Source: Arthrobacter sp. ISL-5 (lineage in GTDB: Bacteria > Actinomycetota > Actinomycetes > Actinomycetales > Micrococcaceae). From it: a DNA stretch of 64,000 nucleotides. The translations under genes and the position numbers were made by a program. Positions within the stretch are counted from its first letter, which is position 1. Each line of letters starts with the position of its first letter. The notes beneath the pieces are model-generated. The model was not told the DNA's origin, searched no databases, and was given only the letters and a program-made list of their open reading frames with translations. This document shows, in pieces, positions 47,496-55,393 of the stretch. The stretch covers positions 186,655 through 250,654 of the forward strand of contig NZ_JAGGPM010000017.1 of NCBI RefSeq assembly GCF_018613835.1. Direction: 5' to 3'.

Positions 47496-50400
47496 GGATT
47501 CTCAGTCCCTTCGGAGTGGAGTAGGCCCCGGCGTGGGTCAGGGCTGCTGCCACCGGAGTGTCCAGGATGCCGTGGCCGTTGACCTTTTCCATAACGAGTT
47601 TGTCCACGGCGCCGCGCTTCACGACGTCCACGAGGGCGGCACCTGCGGCGGCGAGAACGGCTTCCTCCTCGGTGAAAACGAGCAGGGTCTTACCGCCGCG
47701 TTCCACGTAAAGCACCAGCGCGCCGTCGACCATCACCACAAGCGCCCCCGCCTTGCGCCCCGGCCGGTGGCCGCTGCCGGCCTCGACGCTGAGGGCGGGC
47801 CACGCCAGAGCGGCGCCGTACGGGTTGGCGGGATCGGTGGCGGCGAGGGCCAGCGCCACAGGTTCCGGTTTGGCCAGTTGCGTGTCCTCCGAATACGAGC
47901 GCAGGCGGTCCACCGTGGCAGGCACGGCGAACTGGGCCGCCCCGAGGTGCTCGATGAAGTAGCCGCGCCGGCAGCGTCCTGCCTCCTCCAGCCGGGCCAG
48001 CACCTTGTACATGAGTCCGAATCCGCCCAGGATGTTCTCGGCCATGACCGAGCCGCGCGTGACCACGCCGTAGCGGTCGAGGAGCAGCTCGGCAGTGGCG
48101 CGGGCGTGGATGGTGGGGTCGAGCTCGGGCGCCGGGAGCGCTGACCAGCGCCCGGCCGCCAACGGCGGCGTGGGCGCCGAGCCGGTCACCGATCCGTACC
48201 GCCCGCCGGTGAGCCCCGGGGAGCCGAGCAACCCGGTCCCGTGCGAGCGCCCCAGCCGGCTCAGCCGCGGGGAGCGGGCGCGCGGTGCCCGGGCAACCTG
48301 CCGGTGGGCGGTGTGCCCGCCGGCGATCAGGGCCCGGACGGGAGCGAACGTGTCTCCGGTTACGCGGCCGGCCCAGGCGAGGTCCCACAGCACGGACACG
48401 ACCTCCTGGTCACTGAGGACCGAGTCCATACCGCCGGCCACATCCGTCAGCTGACGGAAGAAATAGCCGCCGCCGTTGGTCTGGAGATAGTCCAGCAGCC
48501 TCTGCTGCGCGTCTCCGGGCTCGAAGTCGATCGCCGGGTTCAGCGTCAGTTCGGCCGAGTCCGCCAGATGCAGGCTGATCCAGCCATCGTTGCCGGGCAG
48601 GGAGCCGGCCCCGGACCAGAGAACCTCGCCGGCTGCCATGAGCTCGTCCAGCATGGCCGGCTGGTAGTTCGATACCCGGCTGGCCAGCACCAGAGGTTCC
48701 CACGCGGACGCCGGAACCGGCACGCCGGACAGCTGATCGATGGCCGTCACTATCCCGTCCAGGCCGCGCAGCGCCGGCAGCCCGCGCCCGGCACCCGGTG
48801 TGCGGACGTTCTGCCAGGCGGGCAGGAACCGCCCATAGGCAGTGGCGTCCACGGGTTCCACTTCGGCCCGAAGCGCGGCCAGGGAACGGCGCCGCAGTTT
48901 GCGCAGGACCTCGGCGTCGCACCACTCGCTGCCTGAGGCGGCGGCGCCACGGCCCGGGCCGGTGTCGCCGGTGCCAGCCTGGCCCGCCGCGGGCTCGGTG
49001 TGGGGCCGGAACTCGCCCTCCACCACGCGGCCGTCCGCGGCGAGCCGCTTCAGGGCCGTGCCGACGACGGCGACGCCAAGTCCCAGCCTGGCCGCGGCTT
49101 CCGTGGCCGTGAAGGGGCCGTGGGTACGCGCGTAGCGCGAGACGAGGTCACCCAGGGGATCCGCCACCGGCTCGATGAAGGCCAGGGGCACGCCCATGGG
49201 AAGCGGGACCCCGATGGCATCGCGCAGCCTTGCGGAATCTTCCACCGCCGCGAACCGTTCGACGCCGCCGATGGCCACCTTGATGGCCCGGTTGGCCCGC
49301 TGCAGCGCGGCGAGGTGCGCGACGGCGGCCGCGACGAGGGTCGCGTCGGGCTCGGATTCGGCGGGCTCAGCCAGCGGTGCGGCGGATTCGGCGGGCTCGG
49401 TTTCGGCGGGCTCAACCAGCGGAGGGGCGAGCCTGGCGGCCACTTCATCGGGGGCCAGCGGACCGAGGAGCCGCAGCAGATCGGCGACGCCTTCGACGCC
49501 GCGGACTTTACGGTCGGGAGCAAGCCGCTGCAGCTCGCGCTCGGTGGCTTCGATGACCCTGGTGTCCAGGAGTTCGCGCAGCTCCACGCGGCCCAGGAGC
49601 TCGTTGAGCAGGGTGGAGTCCAGGGCCAGGGCGGCGGCACGGCGCTCGGCCAGCGGGGAGTCGCCCTCGTACAGGAACTGCGCCACGTACCCAAAGAGCA
49701 GCGACTTGGCGAACGGCGACGGCTGCTGGGTGGTTGTCTGTACGATCCGCAGTTCCCGGCGTTCCACGGATGCCGCAATTTCCTTCAGCGCCGGCAGATC
49801 GTACACGTCCTGGAGGCACTCCCGAACGGTTTCCAGCACGATGGGGAAGGACGGGTACTTCCGCGCGACATCCAGCAACTGGGCCGACCGCTGGCGCTGC
49901 TGCCACAGCGGCTGCCGCTTACCCGGGGTCTGCCGCGGCAGCAGCAGGGCACGGGCCGCGCACTCGCGGAAGCGGGAGGCGAACAGGGCGCTGCCGCCCA
50001 CCTCGGCCGTGACGATCTGCTCCAGTTCCTCGGGGTCGAACAGGAACAGCTCGGCGCCGGGCGGTTCGTCCTCCATCATGGGGACGCGCAGCACGATCCC
50101 GTCGTCGGCCGCCATCGCGGAGCCGTCCAGGCCGTAGCGCTGGTGCAGGCGCTGGCCCACGGCAAGGGCCCACGGCGCGTGGACGGGCATGCCGAACGGG
50201 CTGTGGAGAATGACCCGCCAGTCGCCGAGTTCGTCGTGGAAGCGTTCCACCACCAGGGTGGTGTCGCTGGGGACCACCTCCGTGGCCAGCTTCTGTTCGT
50301 TGAGGTACTGCAGCAGGTTGTTGGCGGCGAAGTCGTCCAGGCCGCTGGCCTTGCAGCGTTCGGTGGCAGGGCCGACGTCGGACGCTGACAGTTCGCGGAC

Positions 50401-52452
50401 GAACGCGCCGAGGGCGCGGCCCAGGTCAACCGGCCGTCCCAGCGAGTCGCCCTTCCAGAACGGGAGCTTTCCGGGCTGGCCGAAGGCCGGCGAGACGAGC
50501 ACGCGGTCGTGCGTGATGTCCTCGATTTTCCAGCTCGTGGCCCCGAGGGCGAAGATGTCGCCCACGCGGGATTCGTAGACCATCTCCTCATCGAGTTCAC
50601 CGACGCGCCGGCCGCCTTTTGCCGGCGACGCGGTACCGGGGGCCTTGCCCTCGCCCGGAGTTCCGGCGGGGGAGGCCGACCCTTCCGCCTCGGTGCCAAT
50701 GATGTAGACACCGAACAGGCCGCGGTCCGGGATGGTCCCCCCGGACGTGACGGCGAGGCGCTGCGCGCCTGGCCTGCCTTCGATGGTGCCGGCATTGCGG
50801 TCCCAGACGATGCGCGGACGGAGTTCGGCGAATTCGTCCGAGGGGTAGCGCCCGGCGAGCAGGTCCAGGGTGGCCTCGAAGGCGGAACGGGGCAGGGTGG
50901 CGAAGGGTGCGGACCGCCGCACCGTGGAAAACCACTCCTCCACGTCGATGCTGCCCAGGGCGGTAGCGGCGACGGTCTGCTGTGCCAGGATGTCGAGCGG
51001 GTTGGCCGGAACGCTGAGGCGCTCGATCTTGCCGTCCAGCATCCGCTCTACAGTGATGGCGGTGTGGACCAGGTCGGCGCGGTGCTTGGGGAAGAGATAC
51101 CCCTGCGAGATTTCGCCCACCTGGTGGCCGGCGCGGCCCACCCGCTGCAGCCCGCTGGCCACGGAGGGCGGCGATTCCACCTGCACCACAAGGTCCACCG
51201 CCCCCATGTCGATGCCAAGCTCCAGGGAGGACGTGGCCACGACGCAGCGCAGCCGCCCGGATTTGAGGTCGTCCTCGATCAGGGCCCGCTGGTCCTTGGA
51301 CACCGAGCCGTGGTGGGCCCTTGCCAGGAGGGGATCGGCGCCTGCCGTGCTGCCGGCCTGCGCCATCATGTGCGCGGGCGTGGCCGTGGACGCCGGCAGG
51401 ATCCCCGCCGCGGGCGACGGATCCTCCCAGCCGCCGCCGACTGGCATGAGCTGCCGTTCGGCGTGGATCTCGTTGAGCCGCGCTGTCAGCCGTTCCGCCA
51501 GCCGGCGCGAGTTGGCGAAGACGATGGTGGACTGGTTGGCCAGCACCAGGTCAACGATCTTTTCCTCCACATGCGGCCAGATCGAGGCCTGCGGCTGCAG
51601 CCCTGAAGCGGGACCGGAGTCGAAAGCGCCGGCGGCGCCCTGGAGATCGGACATGTCCTCCACGGGAACAGACACGGTGAGGTCCCAGTTCTTGCGCGAG
51701 GGAGGCGCCACGATCTGGACCGGAGCCGAACCGGCCAGGAACTGCGCCACGAGCTCCCTTGGCTCCACCGTGGCGGACAGACCGATCCGCTGGGCAGGCT
51801 TGGGCAGCAGCGCATCGAGGCGCTCCAAGGAGACCGCGAGGTGGGCCCCCCGTTTGGTGCCGGCCACGGCGTGGACCTCATCGACGATGACGGTGTCCAC
51901 CTCGCTCAGCGTTTCCCGGGCCCTGGACGTCAGCATGAGGAAGAGGGACTCCGGGGTGGTGATGAGGATGTCCGGCGGGTGGCTGAGCAGGGCGCGGCGG
52001 TCCGAGGCAGGTGTATCGCCAGACCTGACGCCAACGGTGATCAGCGGCGCGGGCAGGTCCAGCCGCTTGGCCGTCTGCGTGATGCCGATGAGGGGCGAGC
52101 GGAGGTTGCGTTCGACGTCGACGCCAAGCGCCTTGAGCGGCGAAATGTACAGCACGCGGGTTTTCCGTTTGGGCTTCCTGACCCGGGGCTGTTTGCCTGC
52201 CCGGGAGCCGCCCGCGACTCCGGCGGAAGGGTCTTCCAGCCCCGGCAGCTCCGCGGGCATTGCTGCGCCGGAAACCAGCAGCCGGTCCAGCGCCCAGAGG
52301 AACGCCGCCAGCGTCTTTCCGGATCCTGTGGGAGCCACCACGAGGGCGTGCAAACCGGAGGAAATGGCCGCCCATGCGCCCTGCTGGGCGGGCGTGGGCT
52401 CGGAGAACGCACCCAGGAACCATTCCCGGGTGGGCCGGCTGAACTGGCCCAT
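47488..52452 (-). CDS. lhr: Lhr-family ATP-dependent helicase
   Basis: A roughly 1654-residue superfamily-2 DNA helicase. Walker A APTGSGKT (Lys46 from this start), DEVH box in VDEVHAVAGTKRGAH, the SAT motif GLSATVE, and motif VI QRVGRAGHQVG are all visible in the N-terminal core. The long C-terminal region carries the actinobacterial Lhr extension, interrupted near residue 1015-1045 by an acidic Pro/Glu/Ala stretch (PAESAAPLAEPAESEPD) encoded by dispersed family D repeats. Start 52452 has AGGGTGG upstream; starts at 52506 or 52560 are possible. It is translated with nei2 and is a DNA-repair helicase (crosslink/oxidative damage in mycobacteria). Confidence 0.93.
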   Translation of the reverse strand: MGQFSRPTREWFLGAFSEPTPAQQGAWAAISSGLHALVVAPTGSGKTLAAFLWALDRLLVSGAAMPAELPGLEDPSAGVAGGSRAGKQPRVRKPKRKTRVLYISPLKALGVDVERNLRSPLIGITQTAKRLDLPAPLITVGVRSGDTPASDRRALLSHPPDILITTPESLFLMLTSRARETLSEVDTVIVDEVHAVAGTKRGAHLAVSLERLDALLPKPAQRIGLSATVEPRELVAQFLAGSAPVQIVAPPSRKNWDLTVSVPVEDMSDLQGAAGAFDSGPASGLQPQASIWPHVEEKIVDLVLANQSTIVFANSRRLAERLTARLNEIHAERQLMPVGGGWEDPSPAAGILPASTATPAHMMAQAGSTAGADPLLARAHHGSVSKDQRALIEDDLKSGRLRCVVATSSLELGIDMGAVDLVVQVESPPSVASGLQRVGRAGHQVGEISQGYLFPKHRADLVHTAITVERMLDGKIERLSVPANPLDILAQQTVAATALGSIDVEEWFSTVRRSAPFATLPRSAFEATLDLLAGRYPSDEFAELRPRIVWDRNAGTIEGRPGAQRLAVTSGGTIPDRGLFGVYIIGTEAEGSASPAGTPGEGKAPGTASPAKGGRRVGELDEEMVYESRVGDIFALGATSWKIEDITHDRVLVSPAFGQPGKLPFWKGDSLGRPVDLGRALGAFVRELSASDVGPATERCKASGLDDFAANNLLQYLNEQKLATEVVPSDTTLVVERFHDELGDWRVILHSPFGMPVHAPWALAVGQRLHQRYGLDGSAMAADDGIVLRVPMMEDEPPGAELFLFDPEELEQIVTAEVGGSALFASRFRECAARALLLPRQTPGKRQPLWQQRQRSAQLLDVARKYPSFPIVLETVRECLQDVYDLPALKEIAASVERRELRIVQTTTQQPSPFAKSLLFGYVAQFLYEGDSPLAERRAAALALDSTLLNELLGRVELRELLDTRVIEATERELQRLAPDRKVRGVEGVADLLRLLGPLAPDEVAARLAPPLVEPAETEPAESAAPLAEPAESEPDATLVAAAVAHLAALQRANRAIKVAIGGVERFAAVEDSARLRDAIGVPLPMGVPLAFIEPVADPLGDLVSRYARTHGPFTATEAAARLGLGVAVVGTALKRLAADGRVVEGEFRPHTEPAAGQAGTGDTGPGRGAAASGSEWCDAEVLRKLRRRSLAALRAEVEPVDATAYGRFLPAWQNVRTPGAGRGLPALRGLDGIVTAIDQLSGVPVPASAWEPLVLASRVSNYQPAMLDELMAAGEVLWSGAGSLPGNDGWISLHLADSAELTLNPAIDFEPGDAQQRLLDYLQTNGGGYFFRQLTDVAGGMDSVLSDQEVVSVLWDLAWAGRVTGDTFAPVRALIAGGHTAHRQVARAPRARSPRLSRLGRSHGTGLLGSPGLTGGRYGSVTGSAPTPPLAAGRWSALPAPELDPTIHARATAELLLDRYGVVTRGSVMAENILGGFGLMYKVLARLEEAGRCRRGYFIEHLGAAQFAVPATVDRLRSYSEDTQLAKPEPVALALAATDPANPYGAALAWPALSVEAGSGHRPGRKAGALVVMVDGALVLYVERGGKTLLVFTEEEAVLAAAGAALVDVVKRGAVDKLVMEKVNGHGILDTPVAAALTHAGAYSTPKGLRIRA
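49347..49430. repeat. In-frame family D repeats inside lhr
   Basis: Three copies resembling TTCGGCGGGCTCA(A/G)CC lie inside lhr. On the minus strand they encode repeated (V/A)EPAE(T/S)-type residues. They match the intergenic units at 39895-39979 and appear to be an insertion of the mobile short repeat into a coding gene. Confidence 0.7.
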
Positions 52453-52625
52453 CGAGTCCACCCTAGATGTGCCGCCGGACGTGCCGGCGGGCTCCTGCGA
52501 CTGCATGCCTCCATCATGCCCCAAGGCACCGACAGTATTGCCTGCGGCTTCAGCCCGCATCCGCCCTGCGCAGCCCCCTTCAGCCCGCGCAGCCCCCGCG
52601 TCAGCCCCGCCTCAGCCCCGCCGGC

Positions 52626-54122
52626 TCATTCAGCCTGGGGAAGATCGTGCGTGGCCGGTCCTTCGAGGACCTTCCCCTCGTGGCTGAACCGGGAACCGTG
52701 CAGGGGGCAGTCCCAGGATTTTTCGTTGTCGTTCCAGTGGAGTATCCCGCCGAGGTGGGTGCAGACGGCGGACAGCGTACAGGTGGTTCCCTCCACGGTT
52801 GACGCTGCAACGGGTTTGCGGCCGCGCAGGGCCACGGCGCCCGTCCCTTCCGCAGGCGGGGTTCCGGATTCCGGTGGCAGTTTCTTGAGGCCGGCCTGCG
52901 CCCAGTCCTTCGCAAGCGTTGCGGCAACGTCCGCGTTGAGCGCCACGGCGGATGCCGCACCCGGAGGGGACGTCACGCGGCGGTGAATGGTGTTGGCCCA
53001 GGGCAACTGGCCCCCGAGGATGTCCGCGGCGATGCCAAGGGACGCGGCCACCGCATTGGTCATGCCCCACTTGTTGTACCCCGTGGCGAAGTAGATGCGG
53101 CCCCGTCCGCGGGGGAATTTTCCGAAGAACGGCATGAGGTTGGTGGCCTGGTAGTCCTGCGCGGACCAGGTGTTGGTCACCCTCGCCACCGGAAAATGTG
53201 AGGCCGCCCAGGCCAGCAACTCGTCCAGGTGCGCCTGCTCCGATCGCGCCCTTCCCACGGGATGTCCGTTGCCGCCCACCAGCAGCAGGCGCCGCCCGTC
53301 GGCAGGATAATCCCGCAGTGACCGGACAGGCTGCTCCACGGACAGGTACATGCCGTCCGGCGGTACGGCGTCTCCGGACAACTCCAGGGCAGCGGCGTAC
53401 GATCGGTTGGGCTTGAGCTTGGCGAAGTACAGGCCGCGGTTCAGGATGGGCGTGCCCGTGGCCAGCACCACTTCGTTGGCATGCACGCGTCCGTGGTCGG
53501 TCTCAACTGTGGCCGGGTCCGTTCCGCCGACGTTCTGGACGCGGACGCCGGAGACGATTTTGCCGCCGTGCGAGCGCACGTCCTCAGCCAGGGCGAGGAC
53601 AACGTCCATGGGATTGATCTGTGCCTGTCCGCCCAGGCGCAGGGAGCCGCGCACCGGGAAAGGCAGGCCGGCGTCGCGGACATAATCCACCTCGACGCCG
53701 GCGGCCAGGGCCACGGCGAGTTCCTCGCGAAGCGTCTCTGTCCCCTTTGGCGTGGTGGCGTAGGTGTATGCGTCGCGTTCCTGGAACGGCACCCTGCGGG
53801 TTTCCATGTACCGCAGCAGCCAGGCCTGACCTTCGCGGTTGGCCGCCACGTAGGCGTCCACGATCTTGGCGGAATACTGTCGCCGCAGGCCGGACAGGAC
53901 GGTTCCCTGCAGGACGGTGACTTTGGCGGTGGTGTTGCCCGTGGCCACGGCTCCGGGGGTTCTTGCCTCGAGGACCAGGACGTTCTGCCCTGACCGTGCC
54001 AGCAGCAGAGCCGTCACCAGCCCGGTCAGGCCGGCGCCGACGACGACGGTGTCGTAGGCCTCTCCCTGACTGAATTCGTCGCCGCTGAAAGTATCGGTGC
54101 GGTCCAACCAGAGTGACGTCAC
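52626..54122 (-). CDS. FAD-dependent oxidoreductase fused to a C-terminal Rieske [2Fe-2S] domain
   Basis: A roughly 498-residue protein. The N-terminal DAO/D-amino-acid oxidase-like FAD domain has VVVGAGLTGLVTALLL followed by LEAR. The C-terminal about 90 residues form a Rieske cluster domain with CTHLGGILHW and CPLHGSRFSHEGKVLEGP, the two Cys-His pairs ligating the 2Fe-2S cluster. Such proteins occur in actinobacteria and may oxidise amino acids, sarcosine or other amines, passing electrons internally. The start is uncertain: GTG 54122 or the upstream 54164. Monocistronic. Confidence 0.9.
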   Translation of the reverse strand: MTSLWLDRTDTFSGDEFSQGEAYDTVVVGAGLTGLVTALLLARSGQNVLVLEARTPGAVATGNTTAKVTVLQGTVLSGLRRQYSAKIVDAYVAANREGQAWLLRYMETRRVPFQERDAYTYATTPKGTETLREELAVALAAGVEVDYVRDAGLPFPVRGSLRLGGQAQINPMDVVLALAEDVRSHGGKIVSGVRVQNVGGTDPATVETDHGRVHANEVVLATGTPILNRGLYFAKLKPNRSYAAALELSGDAVPPDGMYLSVEQPVRSLRDYPADGRRLLLVGGNGHPVGRARSEQAHLDELLAWAASHFPVARVTNTWSAQDYQATNLMPFFGKFPRGRGRIYFATGYNKWGMTNAVAASLGIAADILGGQLPWANTIHRRVTSPPGAASAVALNADVAATLAKDWAQAGLKKLPPESGTPPAEGTGAVALRGRKPVAASTVEGTTCTLSAVCTHLGGILHWNDNEKSWDCPLHGSRFSHEGKVLEGPATHDLPQAE

Positions 54123-54278
54123 GTTATCAACCCGCCTTCGGCCCGTGCCCAGTCCGCGAGGCAATCCCGCGGGGGCCCGGTGCTGCCACCAAGGACCCTG
54201 AGTATGCGCAAGTGTACTTACGGATGCGGGACCCGAACAGGCTCTGAGACGGAACTGGCAGACGGCGGCCCGAATGAC

Positions 54279-54941
54279 CTAGCGGGCCTGGAACGCCCCG
54301 ATGCTCAGAAGCTTAATGGAGGCGTTGCTGCAGGCGTCTGATGGCCGCGCCACGAACAGCGACGCTGTGTCCTCGGGAGGGTAGACCCGGAACCCGGCCG
54401 CGGGCGTCTTGGTGCAGTCGGGGTAGTTGCCCGCCTGCGTGTAGCGGAGCACGGCAGTTCCGGACTGGCCCGGGGCCAGCAGCACGTCGCCGACGGGAAC
54501 CGTCGTGTCGCGCTGGGCCGGCGCCCCGATCGGCTGGCCATTGGGGCCGCTGGTCAGCGAGACGCCGGCGAAGCCCTTGAGATGACAGGAGGCCTTTCCG
54601 GTGTTGGTCAGAATCAGTTCCATGTAGACGCTGCCGGCCGCGCCGCCGCCGGTGGCATCCGTCGTGGCTTTCAGTGTCGAGGCCTTGCACAATTGGGCGC
54701 CGGCGGAACTGGCCTGGGGCGCCCCAGAGGACAGGGACGCTGAAGGACCAGATGGTGCCGCAGAAGAGGAGGACGACGACGGGGCGGAAGTTTCGGGGGC
54801 AGCCTGGCTGGTGCTGGGGGAGCCAGGCTCCGCGCTCCCTTGGCCGGCCGGCTGGCTGGGCCCGCAGGCGGTCAGCAAGAGCGCGAGTGCGGCAGCCGCC
54901 GTCGTGCATGTCAGTCCATTGGTGATTCGCTGAAGCCTCAT
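54279..54941 (-). CDS. DUF4232 lipoprotein
   Basis: A 220-residue secreted lipoprotein: lipobox LLLTAC with Cys26, then a Ser/Pro/Ala-rich linker (residues about 28-80), then a DUF4232 beta-domain with VYMELILTNTGKASCHLKGF and C-terminal CSNASIKLLSIGAFQ. Function unknown; such proteins are typical of actinobacterial surfaces. ATG 54941 is chosen because upstream codons lie in the regulatory region of the divergent RND operon; AAAGGTAAAG precedes it. Confidence 0.85.
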   Translation of the reverse strand: MRLQRITNGLTCTTAAAALALLLTACGPSQPAGQGSAEPGSPSTSQAAPETSAPSSSSSSAAPSGPSASLSSGAPQASSAGAQLCKASTLKATTDATGGGAAGSVYMELILTNTGKASCHLKGFAGVSLTSGPNGQPIGAPAQRDTTVPVGDVLLAPGQSGTAVLRYTQAGNYPDCTKTPAAGFRVYPPEDTASLFVARPSDACSNASIKLLSIGAFQAR

Positions 54942-55393
54942 GGCTTTACCTTTGCGGCCGTTCCTGCCGGAGTCAACGAAGGCGCGGGGGCCGGGCGAAT
55001 TTGGTGCCCGGATTGTGACATCCGGGCAGCCGGAGACCGGTGTTCGGCTCCGGCGGAAATTTCGCGCCAGTGATGCAACGATAAACCTTGCGCTGCCGCA
55101 GAATCGGCGGAATTGCGGGCCAAATTTGCGTTGATAAGCCGATTTCGCTGTGTCAGAATGAACTTGGTCTCGCTTGTCCATCACTTGAATGAATCTAATT
55201 CGAACAGGTGCTAATAGCTCACAGTCCGGCGAGGCAATCCATACCGCCTCCGCCGGCAGTGCCCCCGATACGGGGGCACGCAGGGTTGAGGGAGGCAGCT
55301 CGGCATTCGTCCGCGGCAACGCCGCTGCGGGCGTTTCCTGAATAGGCGCATCAGTAATTGGCACACCCGGCAACGCCGCCGGAGCCAATAACG
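54942..55393. promoter_or_regulatory. Gene-free divergent regulatory region of the RND operon
   Basis: 452 bases without a credible gene between the DUF4232 lipoprotein and the RND operon. The AT-rich patch about 55140-55220 is the likely promoter area for the plus strand, with possible -10 TAATAG near 55213 but no clear -35. Two hairpins follow at 55226-55256 and 55260-55278 in the leader. Confidence 0.6.
55226..55278 (+). promoter_or_regulatory. Structured leader: two adjacent hairpins before the first RND permease
   Basis: Hairpin 1: CCGGCGAGGC (55226-55235) with GCCTCCGCCGG (55246-55256), one bulge. Hairpin 2: TGCCCCCG (55260-55267) with CGGGGGCA (55271-55278), perfect 8 bp, 3-nt loop. 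No U-tract follows. It could be a metal- or RNA-binding regulator site, but I cannot match it to a known riboswitch class. Confidence 0.55.

Noticed and set aside
49000..50388. Long plus-strand frame opposite lhr
   Set aside because: Antisense to conserved helicase sequence with no domain of its own.
55140..55393. Known riboswitch class (c-di-AMP, NiCo, cobalamin, manganese) in the RND leader
   Set aside because: None of the conserved core sequences I know for these classes is visible.
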